The translations under genes were made by a program, and so were the position numbers. From Candidatus Hydrogenedentota bacterium (GTDB lineage Bacteria > Hydrogenedentota > Hydrogenedentia > Hydrogenedentales > SLHB01), in the NCBI GenBank assembly GCA_020848835.1, contig JADLHJ010000022.1:62001-126000 (forward strand): a stretch of 64,000 nt of DNA, given 5' to 3'. Shown in pieces: positions 42,617 to 51,094 of the stretch. Position 1 is the stretch's first letter, and every line of letters begins with the position of its first letter. The notes under the pieces were generated by a model. The model was not told the DNA's origin and made no database searches. It saw nothing but the letters and a program-made list of their open reading frames with translations.

Positions 42617-45600
42617 TATCAAGATTTTTCATTGACCGGCCGGTCTTTGCATCGGTCTTGGCGATCATCATTACGCTGTGCGGCGTCGTCTCGATCACGA
42701 TGCTGCCGATCGAACAGTCGCCCGAAATTACCCCGCCAACCGTTGATATCACCGCGCGGTACCCCGGCGCAAACGCCGAAGTCGTCGCGGAATCAATCGC
42801 CACGCCGATCGAACAGGAACTCAGCGGTATCGAGAACCTGCTCTACTATCAATCGCAGAGCGCGAACGACGGCAGCTTATCGATCACCCTCACCTTCGAA
42901 ATCGGAAGCGATCTCGATATTGCAGCGGTTGAAACTCAAAATCGATTGAAGCGGGCCGAGCCGCGCCTGCCGGCGGAAGTGATTCGCCAGGGCATCTCGG
43001 TCACCAAACGTTCAAACAACATCCTCGGTGTAGTGGCAATCAACTCGTCCGATCCGAAGCACGACGACCTCTTCCTCAGCAATTACGCGACTATCTACAT
43101 GCTGGACGCGATGAAACGCGTACCGGGGGTTGGCGACGCCCTTGTGTTCGGCGGCAAAGACTACTCCATGCGCGTGTGGCTTAATCCGAACAAAGTCTCC
43201 GCGCGCGGCATGACCATCACCGAAGTGGCCGACGCCATTCGCGACGAAAACGCGCTGTACGCCGCAGGCCGTATCGGTGCGCCACCCAACAGTGGAGAAG
43301 TCGAACTCACTTTTCCGGTGATCACGCGCAGCCGTCTCGACGAACCCGAGGAATTTGAGAACATTATTCTCAAAGCGAATCCTGACGGTTCGACCGTCCG
43401 CGTAAAGGATGTTGGCCGCGTCGAACTGGGCGCGTTCAGCTACGACCAGTTTGGCCGACTCAACGGAAAACAGACGACGTTTGTCCTTATTTTCCTGCAA
43501 CCCGGCGCAAATACCCTGAGCACCATGGTCGGATTGCGTGACACGCTGGAACGCTTGAAGACATCGTTTCCCGAAGGGGTCTCCTACGACATCCCCTTCA
43601 ACACCACCAAGTATGTGCAGGTGTCGATCGAAGAAGTGGTGAAGACCTTCCTCGAAGCAACCGCGCTCGTTGTGCTCGTCGTGTTCATTTTCCTCGGAAG
43701 CTGGCGCGCGACCATAATTCCGCTGGTTGCAATCCCCGTCGCCATCATCGGTACATTCACCGGCATGCTCGTGATGGGCTTCTCGATCAACACGCTCACG
43801 CTCTTCGGTCTGGTTCTCGCAATCGGTATTGTGGTGGACGACGCTATCGTCGTAGTTGAAAACGTCGAGCGCATCATGCACGAAGAGCATCTGCCCGTGC
43901 GCGAGGCGACGATTAAAGCGATGGAGCAGGTCACCGGCCCGGTGATCGCTATCGTGCTCGTGCTGACTGCGGTGTACCTGCCCGTTGCATTTCTTGGCGG
44001 GATCACGGGCGTTATGTTCCGTCAGTTCGGTATCACCATTGCCATCTCGGTGATCATCTCCGGACTTGTAGCACTCACGCTCAGCCCCGCGTTGTGCCGC
44101 CTGTTGCTGAAGCCAAACCACAACAAGATCTTTTTCTTTCGCTGGTTTGACAGCATGTTCACGCAACTCACGCGCAGCTATACCGCATCTGTGCGCGTGT
44201 TTATCCGGTTTGGCGTCGTGTCGCTGCTGATTTTCGGCGTATTGTTATATGCCACCTACGATCTCTTCAAGCGCGTCCCAAGTTCATTCATCCCCGCGGA
44301 AGATCAGGGATACTTCCTCGTTGTCGCAATGCTCCCACAAGGCGCTTCACTTGAACGCACGAGCGCAGTCATGACAAAACTCGAGGACTTCCTGCTTGCG
44401 CAACCTGAAGTGGAAAAAGTCGTGACGCTCGGCGGACAAGACTTCCTCGCGGGCCGTGCACCGACAACGAGCGCCGGCGCGATGTTCGTGAACATGAAAG
44501 ACTGGTCGGAACGCCGTTCACCCAACGCGCATGTAAACGCGCTCGTGGGCCGCGTCTTCGGCCAGTTTGGCAATTTGCAGGAAGCCACCGTCCTCGCATT
44601 CAACCCTCCCGCGATCCGCGGTCTCGGTTTTCGCGCGGGCTTCGAAGCACAGCTCGAGGCGCGCGGCGGCGCAGACATCCGTCAACTCGGCGATGCGACA
44701 AACAACTTCCTCGCCGAACTGCAGAAAGACCCATCGCTTATGGCGGTCTCCGGCGTGCTCAATCTCACGCAGCCTCAGCTATACGTCGATGTCGATCGCG
44801 ACCGCGCGAAGACGCTCGGCATGCCGATCAACAGTGTCTACAACAGCCTTCAAGCCTATCTCGGGTCGCTGTATGTAAACGACTTCAATAAGTACGGCCG
44901 AATCTATCGCGTGCAAGTACAGGCCGAGCCGCAGTACCGACAGTCACCGGACGACCTCGGCAAGATTTACGTGCGCAACATGTTCAACGAAATGGTTCCG
45001 CTCTCTGGAGTGCTGAACATGCACTTCCAATCCGGCCCAAACGTCATCAGTCGCTTCAACAGCTATCCTTCCGTGCAGATCACGGGCTCGCCCGCAGTGG
45101 GTCTCAGTTCCGGCCAGGCACTCGACCGCGTCGAGCAAATCGCCGCGGACACGCTGCCCGAAGGATACGGAATCGATTGGAGCGGTGTCTCGTATCAGGA
45201 GCGCGCAGCCGGCAATCAGGCACCCTACATCATGGCCTTCGGTCTCACCATTGTGTTTCTTGTGCTTGCCGCGCAATATGAAAAATGGTCATTGCCATTC
45301 GCGGTGATGCTCGCCGTTCCATTCGGCGTACTCGGCGCGGTTCTTGCCGTCTACATCCGCAGCTTTTTCATGGAAATGTCGCGCGATATATATTTCCAAA
45401 TTGGCCTGCTCACACTCATTGGTCTGTCCGCGAAGAACGCAATCCTCATTGTCGAGTTTTCGTCCGCGCTCCACGAAAAAGGGATGGGAATTGTCGAGGC
45501 CGCGATAGAGGCCGCGCGCCTGCGTCTGCGCCCGATCATCATGACTTCGCTCGCCTTCATACTCGGTGTGCTCCCGCTGGTCTTTGGACAAGGCGCGGGC

Positions 45601-45765
45601 GCGGGTGGCCGTCACTCGATCGGTACCGGTGTCATGGGGGGCATGATCGCAGCTACGTTCCTCGCGATTGTCTTCGTTCCGCTGTTTTTCGTTATCATTC
45701 AACGCGTCACGTCGTGGCGCCGTGTGAAGAAACCTGTGGGAACAGAGGCAGAAGCGCACCCATGA
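42613..45765 (+). CDS. RND multidrug efflux pump, HAE1 family (AcrB/MexF-like)
   Basis: A 1050-residue inner-membrane proton/drug antiporter. Start FFIDRPVFASVLAIIITLCG is the standard opening. The proton relay segment GLVLAIGIVVDDAIVVVENVERIMHE (two Asp) is intact; twelve membrane helices and two large periplasmic loops are in the usual places; the ending GLSAKNAILIVEFSSALHEKG and GMIAATFLAIVFVPLFFV match the second half. Length equals AcrB. Probably expels dyes, detergents or antibiotics; regulated by the TetR protein encoded first. Confidence 0.97.
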   Translation: MISRFFIDRPVFASVLAIIITLCGVVSITMLPIEQSPEITPPTVDITARYPGANAEVVAESIATPIEQELSGIENLLYYQSQSANDGSLSITLTFEIGSDLDIAAVETQNRLKRAEPRLPAEVIRQGISVTKRSNNILGVVAINSSDPKHDDLFLSNYATIYMLDAMKRVPGVGDALVFGGKDYSMRVWLNPNKVSARGMTITEVADAIRDENALYAAGRIGAPPNSGEVELTFPVITRSRLDEPEEFENIILKANPDGSTVRVKDVGRVELGAFSYDQFGRLNGKQTTFVLIFLQPGANTLSTMVGLRDTLERLKTSFPEGVSYDIPFNTTKYVQVSIEEVVKTFLEATALVVLVVFIFLGSWRATIIPLVAIPVAIIGTFTGMLVMGFSINTLTLFGLVLAIGIVVDDAIVVVENVERIMHEEHLPVREATIKAMEQVTGPVIAIVLVLTAVYLPVAFLGGITGVMFRQFGITIAISVIISGLVALTLSPALCRLLLKPNHNKIFFFRWFDSMFTQLTRSYTASVRVFIRFGVVSLLIFGVLLYATYDLFKRVPSSFIPAEDQGYFLVVAMLPQGASLERTSAVMTKLEDFLLAQPEVEKVVTLGGQDFLAGRAPTTSAGAMFVNMKDWSERRSPNAHVNALVGRVFGQFGNLQEATVLAFNPPAIRGLGFRAGFEAQLEARGGADIRQLGDATNNFLAELQKDPSLMAVSGVLNLTQPQLYVDVDRDRAKTLGMPINSVYNSLQAYLGSLYVNDFNKYGRIYRVQVQAEPQYRQSPDDLGKIYVRNMFNEMVPLSGVLNMHFQSGPNVISRFNSYPSVQITGSPAVGLSSGQALDRVEQIAADTLPEGYGIDWSGVSYQERAAGNQAPYIMAFGLTIVFLVLAAQYEKWSLPFAVMLAVPFGVLGAVLAVYIRSFFMEMSRDIYFQIGLLTLIGLSAKNAILIVEFSSALHEKGMGIVEAAIEAARLRLRPIIMTSLAFILGVLPLVFGQGAGAGGRHSIGTGVMGGMIAATFLAIVFVPLFFVIIQRVTSWRRVKKPVGTEAEAHP

Positions 45766-46157
45766 CCGAATTGACGGTCACTACTTCCGAGCATTGCCAG
45801 TTCGTAAATATCGATCGCTCCGTCCAACGTGTGATCGAAGAGGCCGGCGTGACCGATGGCATCTGTGTCGTCTTCGTTCCGCACACCACCGCGGGCATCA
45901 CTATCAACGAGAACGCCGATCCCGACGTCGTGAGTGATATGAAGATGGTTCTCGATCGCGCTGTCCCCTGGGAAGGCGGCTACGATCACGCCGAGGGCAA
46001 TTCCGCCGCGCATGTAAAAGCCAGCATGATGGGCAACAGCGTACACGTCATCGTTCGCAATGGCCGCCTCCAGTTTGGCACCTGGCAGTCCATCTACTTC
46101 TGCGAGTTTGACGGCCCGCGCACGCGCAAGGTCTGGGTGCAAATCATCCCCGCTTAG
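45762..46157 (+). CDS. YjbQ-family protein (secondary thiamine-phosphate synthase-like)
   Basis: A 131-residue compact protein. Start ATG 45762 overlaps the pump stop. Motifs: FVPHTTAGITINENADPDV, HAEGNSAAHVKASMMG and GTWQSIYFCEFDGPRTRKVWV, the full YjbQ/UPF0047 signature with its metal-like His residues. E. coli YjbQ has weak thiamine-phosphate synthase activity, but the physiological role is open. Its place at the end of an efflux operon is unexpected. Confidence 0.92.
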   Translation: MTELTVTTSEHCQFVNIDRSVQRVIEEAGVTDGICVVFVPHTTAGITINENADPDVVSDMKMVLDRAVPWEGGYDHAEGNSAAHVKASMMGNSVHVIVRNGRLQFGTWQSIYFCEFDGPRTRKVWVQIIPA

Positions 46158-46186
46158 GTGCGCATCGATCACGGATCGGTAACACA

Positions 46187-46999
46187 ATGTCTGATCTACT
46201 CACACGCGCAGCAGACTTCATTCGTTTGCCGAACTCGCCCAATGCAAAGCCCGATGTGCTCCCCGGCGGAGAGGGCTTGCGCTGCACGGTAACGGGCAAG
46301 AGGTATCCATTGCGGGGCGGCATCCTGCATCTGCTCGACGCGCCTCCCAACCTCACCAAAGCGCAGCAATCGCTCGACTCTCCGATTATGGCCTGGTTCT
46401 ACGATCGGTTCCGCGGGTTCCTGACAAAGCGGGTGGGGGTTCCGCCCTTTCGTGAAGAGGTGGAAATGACGCAAGCCGCATTGGGCATTGCGCCCGGCGA
46501 CGCGGTCCTCGATCTCGCGTGTGGCCACGGCAATTTCACCGTCGAGTGGTCTAAGCTCGCCGGACCAAATGGCCTTGTCATCGGGCTGGATATTTCCGAA
46601 ACGATGCTGCGCCGCGCGGTCACCCGCGTAAACAAGGCAGGACTAAAAAACGTACTGCTCGTGCGCGGCGACGCGCTCAACCTGCCCTTCAGGAGAGGTA
46701 GCCTGATGAAGCTGAACTGTTCCGGCGGATTTCACCAAATGCCGGATCTCCCGCGCGCCATCGCGGAACTCGCGCGCGTAGCCGGGCCCGGCGCAAGTCT
46801 GACCACCGCCACGTTTGCCCGCATCTCAAACGATCCGCAGGAAGCGCGCAAACGCAAAATCGAAGCGCGTTACAACAACACGCTTCGATTTATCCCATTG
46901 GATGAACTTCAACGCTTGCTCGAAACTGCCGGGTTTACCGACTGCACCCATCACATTCCCGGGGGCTGGTTCGGCTACGTTTCGGCACAGCGCACGTAG
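46187..46999 (+). CDS. SAM-dependent methyltransferase (type 11-like)
   Basis: A 270-residue Rossmann methyltransferase. Motif I VLDLACGHGNFTVEWSKL binds SAM; LVIGLDISETMLRRA is motif II; LVRGDALNLPFRRGS is the adenine-site Asp. An N-terminal 40 residues (LRCTVTGKRYPLRGGILHLLD) resembles the Trm112-like small beta domain common in such enzymes. Substrate is unknown; the second half could accept a quinone, lipid or small molecule. The gap to YjbQ is 29 bp. Confidence 0.92.
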   Translation: MSDLLTRAADFIRLPNSPNAKPDVLPGGEGLRCTVTGKRYPLRGGILHLLDAPPNLTKAQQSLDSPIMAWFYDRFRGFLTKRVGVPPFREEVEMTQAALGIAPGDAVLDLACGHGNFTVEWSKLAGPNGLVIGLDISETMLRRAVTRVNKAGLKNVLLVRGDALNLPFRRGSLMKLNCSGGFHQMPDLPRAIAELARVAGPGASLTTATFARISNDPQEARKRKIEARYNNTLRFIPLDELQRLLETAGFTDCTHHIPGGWFGYVSAQRT

Positions 47000-47006
47000 T
47001 TAGTCC

Positions 47007-47375
47007 CTAAGATTCCCCGGCCGCCTGCGCGAGCAATTCAATGGTCTGCGCGTCGCCATTCTGTTGCGCAAGATCCAACGGAGTCCGTCCTTCTTTGTCC
47101 TTTGCCGTGACGTTTCCAGCAACATCCGAAGTCAGGTACTCAACTACATCCGCTTGACCCGCCTGTGCGGCGTGATGCAGCAGGGTCATTCCGTTGTCGT
47201 CGGGGGTGTTTACGTTAAAGCCCTTCTGCACCGCTGCGGTAATCGTCCCCAGGTCTCCCGTCTCCGCAGCGCTATAAACCGAACCTTCGCCCTTCGTTTC
47301 AACACCCCCGCCGCAACCCGTAACAAATACCACACACGCGGTAACAGCAAGACCCATTTCAATAGTTTTCCGCAT
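47007..47375 (-). CDS. Ankyrin-repeat lipoprotein
   Basis: A 122-residue lipoprotein. ATG 47375 has GGAG seven bases upstream; lipobox VTGC near residue 20. The rest holds about three ankyrin units (GLGT.., NGMTLLHHAAQAGQADVVEYLTSDVAGN, EGRTPLDLAQQNGDAQTIELLAQ). Ankyrin repeats mediate protein contact; a lipid anchor puts it in the outer or inner membrane facing the periplasm. Function unknown. Confidence 0.88.
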   Translation of the reverse strand: MRKTIEMGLAVTACVVFVTGCGGGVETKGEGSVYSAAETGDLGTITAAVQKGFNVNTPDDNGMTLLHHAAQAGQADVVEYLTSDVAGNVTAKDKEGRTPLDLAQQNGDAQTIELLAQAAGES

Positions 47376-47411
47376 CATGTTACTCCGATACTTCCTGTCA
47401 ATATGTGAAAG

Positions 47412-47439
47412 CAAAAAACGGGGGCCCGATTGGGCCCCC
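47412..47439 (-). terminator. Intrinsic terminator of the prepilin gene
   Basis: On the minus strand GGGGGCCC-AATC-GGGCCCCC then GTTTTTTG forms a perfect 8-bp stem with a U-run, just past the prepilin stop codon. Confidence 0.9.
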
Positions 47440-47462
47440 AATGCAAACTGACTTCGTAGCGC

Positions 47463-48455
47463 TTACGGCGAATACTGTTGGCCGTCGCTCAGAATCGCGC
47501 GGCTTGTCACCCAGTATTTCGATCCATCTTCCGCCGGATACTTGCTGAACTCGACGTGACCGTCCATAAAGAGGATGTTCGCGCCACCCGGTACGTGGTT
47601 AAAGTCGTTTCCGTTGTCGGAGATCATCCCGCCTGGGCCCGAGGTGCGAATCGTATCGAACATCGCCGGCGTTTCGGATGCGGCTTTGCTCGAACTCGCA
47701 GGATTATTGATGTCCGTAATTAGGAAACGTTCGATACCTTCGCGCAACGGGTGAAGCGTGGGCACCACGCCTGTGCTTAACGGAGGCGCGGGAAGATCGT
47801 TAGCCTTACGCGTGTTCGCCAGGCAGCCAACACCGCTCGGGCACCCCTGATGCAGAAATGTGAAAATGCGGTTCGAATCCGCGGGCGCCTTTACCCATGC
47901 CGGATCGATCAACACGCCCCAATATGCATACGACCAGTCCGCGCCGTAGGCATAGCAGTTGGAAGGATCGGCTTCGCACGCATCATTATTCGCGAGCGAT
48001 ATTTTCGTTGAAACCGGATAGTTCGTTCCCGTCCATCCGGTGCCCACTTTCCGCAATAACCCACCCTTGTCAAATGACGTCTTCAGCGCTTTGTCCGCAC
48101 CTCGGTCTAACGGACCAGCCGTCTTGTCCGACGGGCACTTATACGTGTTCCAATCTGTCGCGTATTCCGGCCAGATGAACATCATGTCTACGCCATGCCA
48201 TACTCGGATTTGATCCGGCGTAGCTATGTTGTAGTTGTTGTCGTAACGCACCGTGCGGTGGACCCATTGCCCGCGGTTTTCGTCCGCGAACATTTTATGA
48301 ATGAGGCCCCACTGCTTGAGGTTGTTCTGGCAGGATGCCCGCCGCGCCGCTTCACGCGCGCGCGCCAAAGCGGGCAATAAGATCGCCGCAAGAATCGCGA
48401 TGATCGCGATCACGACGAGCAGTTCGATGAGCGTAAATCCCTTCTTACTAGGCAT
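47463..48455 (-). CDS. Prepilin-type protein with DUF1559-like head
   Basis: A 330-residue type II/IV pseudopilin. ATG 48455 (GAGGAG upstream) begins [13 protein letters not shown], the leader cleaved before the conserved Phe, followed by the hydrophobic stretch ([32 protein letters not shown]). The globular head has a [16 protein letters not shown] ending near [15 protein letters not shown], the usual DUF1559 signature. Such proteins are multiplied in planctomycetes and relatives, supporting the taxonomic guess. It should be a surface fibre subunit or secretion pseudopilin. Confidence 0.93.
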   Translation of the reverse strand: MPSKKGFTLIELLVVIAIIAILAAILLPALARAREAARRASCQNNLKQWGLIHKMFADENRGQWVHRTVRYDNNYNIATPDQIRVWHGVDMMFIWPEYATDWNTYKCPSDKTAGPLDRGADKALKTSFDKGGLLRKVGTGWTGTNYPVSTKISLANNDACEADPSNCYAYGADWSYAYWGVLIDPAWVKAPADSNRIFTFLHQGCPSGVGCLANTRKANDLPAPPLSTGVVPTLHPLREGIERFLITDINNPASSSKAASETPAMFDTIRTSGPGGMISDNGNDFNHVPGGANILFMDGHVEFSKYPAEDGSKYWVTSRAILSDGQQYSP

Positions 48456-48990
48456 AACTCCGACTCCTCGCATTTGAGAAAACAAATGAATGCCAAAAAA
48501 TTCGGGACACTTTACTGCTTCATTTCAAAATTCGGATTAACGAAATCTCTTCTAACATCAAAGGTGCGATGAATCGTCGATAGGCGTTCCTCCTTTGCAG
48601 TTGTGAATGGTGTAGAGACAATCCGAACGGGGATAGAGAATACGGTTGGAAGATAGAGGTGCAGCGTTACACGCGGAAAACAGTAGGCACCTAGCAAGTG
48701 CCACCGCTATACTTGGGCCACCTTACGGGAGTCCTCTACGAGCCCCAAGAGCCCAAGTCCTCACCACTTCGAACAGCCGAATCGCCAACCCTGCGATACG
48801 CACCTTATCACTACATCGCGATCTTGTCAAGGTATGTTACGGTACATTTATCGTTTTTCGATAAAACTATGGACAACGCGCCAGACGCACCATGACATCA
48901 AAGTCGCTTGACACCTCTCTATCGAAAGTCGGATGCTGAGTGCGACGCATGCTTCTGTCTAACGCAGCACTAACATTTGGAATTGATCGC
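48456..48990. other. 535-bp intergenic region
   Basis: Between the prepilin gene (minus) and the oxidoreductase (plus). It holds a small hairpin TTTATCG-TTTTT-CGATAAA (48847-48865), a consensus -35 TTGACA at 48908-48913 without a good -10, and two direct AAATTCGG copies near 48500-48540. No gene is supported. Confidence 0.35.
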
Positions 48991-50190
48991 ATGTCCACAT
49001 CTTCATTGGATCTTTCACGCCGCGGCTTTCTGCAAGCGGGCCTACTTCTCGCGGGCACTACCCTTACCGCCAGCGCCGTCACCGATGTCATCGGCGAAAT
49101 TCCGGCATGGCAACCTTTGTCGGACAAGAAGATCCGCATCGGCGTCGTTGGTGGCGGGTTTGGTTGTTCGTTCCATTGGCACCAACACCCGAACTGCGTC
49201 GTTCATGCTGTCAGCGATCTCATTCCAGAACGCCGCGATCGCCTCATGCAAACCTTCAGTTGCAGCAAGTCGTATGAATCGTTGGAGAAGCTAATCCTTG
49301 ATCCGGACATCGACGCCGTCGCCATCTTCACGGGTGCGCCCGATCATCCGCGCCACACCATCGCGTGTATGGAAGCGGGCAAACACGTCATCAGCGCGTG
49401 CCCCGCGTGCATGACCATTGAAGACGCTGCGAAACTGAAGGAAATCAAGGAACGCACCGGCCTGAAGTACATGACCGCCGAAACCAGCTACTTCCGCTGG
49501 GAAACAATCACCGCGCGGCGCATGCACGCCGCGGGACTCTTCGGCGAACTCGTCTACACCGAGGCGGAGTATTACCACCCGCTGAACGAAGCCGAGCGCA
49601 ACACGCTTTGGTTTCGCGACGGCCAGCGCACCTGGCGCTACGGCTTCGCACCCATGCTCTACCCCACGCACTCCACCGCGTTTCTCGTCGGCGTCACAGG
49701 CGAACGCCTCACGAAAGTTTCGAGCATCGGCTGGGGCGACGACGACCCCGCGCTGAAGGACAACGTCTACAACAACCCCTTCTTCAACGAGACGGGCATG
49801 TTCCTCACGAACAAGAACAAACCGTTCCGCTGCAACGTCGGCTGGAAACTCAACGCCCACGGCGAACGCGCACAATGGTTTGGAACCAAGTCATCGCTCT
49901 ACATGCCCGGCTCCGGCGGCCAACCCTACGCCATGCAAATGCCCGACAAACAAGTCGCCGAAATGCCCGACTATTTCGCCATGCTCCCGGAATCCATGCG
50001 CAAAGACACGGGCCACGGCGCGTCACATCCGTTCTTAACCAACGAGTTCATCATGGCCCTAGTCGAAGATCGCGAACCCGCCACCAATCTTTACGAGGCA
50101 CTCGCGTTCTGCGTCCCCGGAATCGTCGCCCATGAGTCCTCCAAGAAGCAGGGCGAACAACTTACCATCCCCCAATTCGATCGCGCGTGA
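48991..50190 (+). CDS. Tat-exported Gfo/Idh/MocA family oxidoreductase
   Basis: A 399-residue oxidoreductase. ATG 48991 starts a twin-arginine signal (LSRRGFLQAGLLLAGTTL). Rossmann motif IRIGVVGGGFGCSFHWHQHP, the EKP-equivalent region is altered (ISACPACMTIEDA instead of CEKP), a notable departure since that Lys is catalytic in classical members. The C-terminal domain carries a HGASHPFLTNEF segment. Likely acts outside the cytoplasm with a bound cofactor, as known for Gfo-type periplasmic members such as GFOR. Sugar substrate unknown. Confidence 0.88.
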   Translation: MSTSSLDLSRRGFLQAGLLLAGTTLTASAVTDVIGEIPAWQPLSDKKIRIGVVGGGFGCSFHWHQHPNCVVHAVSDLIPERRDRLMQTFSCSKSYESLEKLILDPDIDAVAIFTGAPDHPRHTIACMEAGKHVISACPACMTIEDAAKLKEIKERTGLKYMTAETSYFRWETITARRMHAAGLFGELVYTEAEYYHPLNEAERNTLWFRDGQRTWRYGFAPMLYPTHSTAFLVGVTGERLTKVSSIGWGDDDPALKDNVYNNPFFNETGMFLTNKNKPFRCNVGWKLNAHGERAQWFGTKSSLYMPGSGGQPYAMQMPDKQVAEMPDYFAMLPESMRKDTGHGASHPFLTNEFIMALVEDREPATNLYEALAFCVPGIVAHESSKKQGEQLTIPQFDRA

Positions 50191-50330
50191 TGTATTAAAG
50201 GTACCAAGAGCCGGCGGCGCATCGAGCTGTTAATTCATACGTTTCGTGCTCGTGCACCTGCGCGTAATGTAAAGATATTTTCCCCGGAGAATCATGAAGA
50301 TATCGGGGAGTCCCGTAGCGAATGTGTAAA

Positions 50331-50377
50331 CGCGGCGCTGAGCTTCGAGACGCGCCGCGCTCGGGCGAGCGAGGCGC
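50331..50377. repeat. Overlapping GC-rich hairpins at a convergent junction
   Basis: CGCGGCGC (50331-50338) pairs with GCGCCGCG (50352-50359); CGCTCG (50358-50363) pairs with CGAGCG (50366-50371). A weaker stem TCCCCG/CGGGGA lies at 50281-50309. Position suggests a termination zone or a REP-like element. Confidence 0.55.
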
Positions 50378-50422
50378 TACTTTCGCGCATTTTGGGAATA
50401 GCAGGAGCGCGAGGATGGCGAG

Positions 50423-50983
50423 TCAACAATCTAAACGTGCTTGGATGCTCGATGCGTGCGACAGGAACACTTCTTCCAACCCATCCACTTCGTCGATCTG
50501 TTCCCCCACTTTTACAAACCCAAGACTCCGCGCAATCGCCTGCGACGGCGCATTATTGGGACGAATCGAAACCACAAACGAAGTGACACCCTCGCCAATC
50601 GCCCAATCCATCAAACCGCGCGCTGCCTCTTTCGCATAGCCGCGCCCGCGGAACGGTGGGTAAATGCGATACCCATACTCAATACCGCCCGGTGCAAACT
50701 TCTCCAAATCCGCCGAACCCGGAGGCGCATGAAACCCGATTTGCCCGACCATCTTGTTCGTATCCTTCAAGACAATCGCGCGTACACACCAGGGCCCATA
50801 CGCGGGGTTGGCGGCCAATTGCCCTCGGCGCATCTGAATATAATCCGATTCCGCTAACCACTCATCGGCAACTTCAAATCCGCCATAGGCCATTACGCCT
50901 TCCTTGTCTCCAGCCAAACACGCATCGAAAAGCGGAAGATCAATTAGAACTAAGCGGAGATGCTCAGTGTCAATGAAGTGCAT
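50423..50983 (-). CDS. GNAT acetyltransferase, RimJ/RimL type
   Basis: A 186-residue acetyltransferase. ATG 50983 is preferred; upstream frame offers only TTG. Fold order: LRLVLIDLPLFDACL, MVGQIGFHAPPGS, GGIEYGYRIYPPFRGRGYAKEAARGLMDWAIGEG (pyrophosphate loop RGRGYAKEA), VVSIRPNNAPSQAIARSLGFVKVG. Likely acetylates a small molecule or an N-terminus. Confidence 0.93.
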   Translation of the reverse strand: MHFIDTEHLRLVLIDLPLFDACLAGDKEGVMAYGGFEVADEWLAESDYIQMRRGQLAANPAYGPWCVRAIVLKDTNKMVGQIGFHAPPGSADLEKFAPGGIEYGYRIYPPFRGRGYAKEAARGLMDWAIGEGVTSFVVSIRPNNAPSQAIARSLGFVKVGEQIDEVDGLEEVFLSHASSIQARLDC

Positions 50984-51094
50984 ATCAAAAGGGGTTTCCT
51001 TGAATAAACTTTGATTCTGCAATTCTGCAAAATTTCGAGGAGCAATGTTTGTATTCTTCGTGCACTTCGCGTCTTCGGGGTGAAAAGCGAATGT

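Noticed and set aside
43012..44166. Long minus-strand frame antisense to the RND pump
   Set aside because: His/Asp/Glu-rich shadow of a high-GC gene; pump motifs on the plus strand are intact.
45285..45761. Upstream extension of the YjbQ reading frame
   Set aside because: It overlaps the RND pump gene fully in another frame and is Arg/His/Pro-rich; the YjbQ family starts at ATG 45762.
47871..47890. tRNA T-arm-like GGTTCGAATCC sequence
   Set aside because: It is inside the prepilin gene in frame, and no acceptor, D-arm or anticodon stems surround it.
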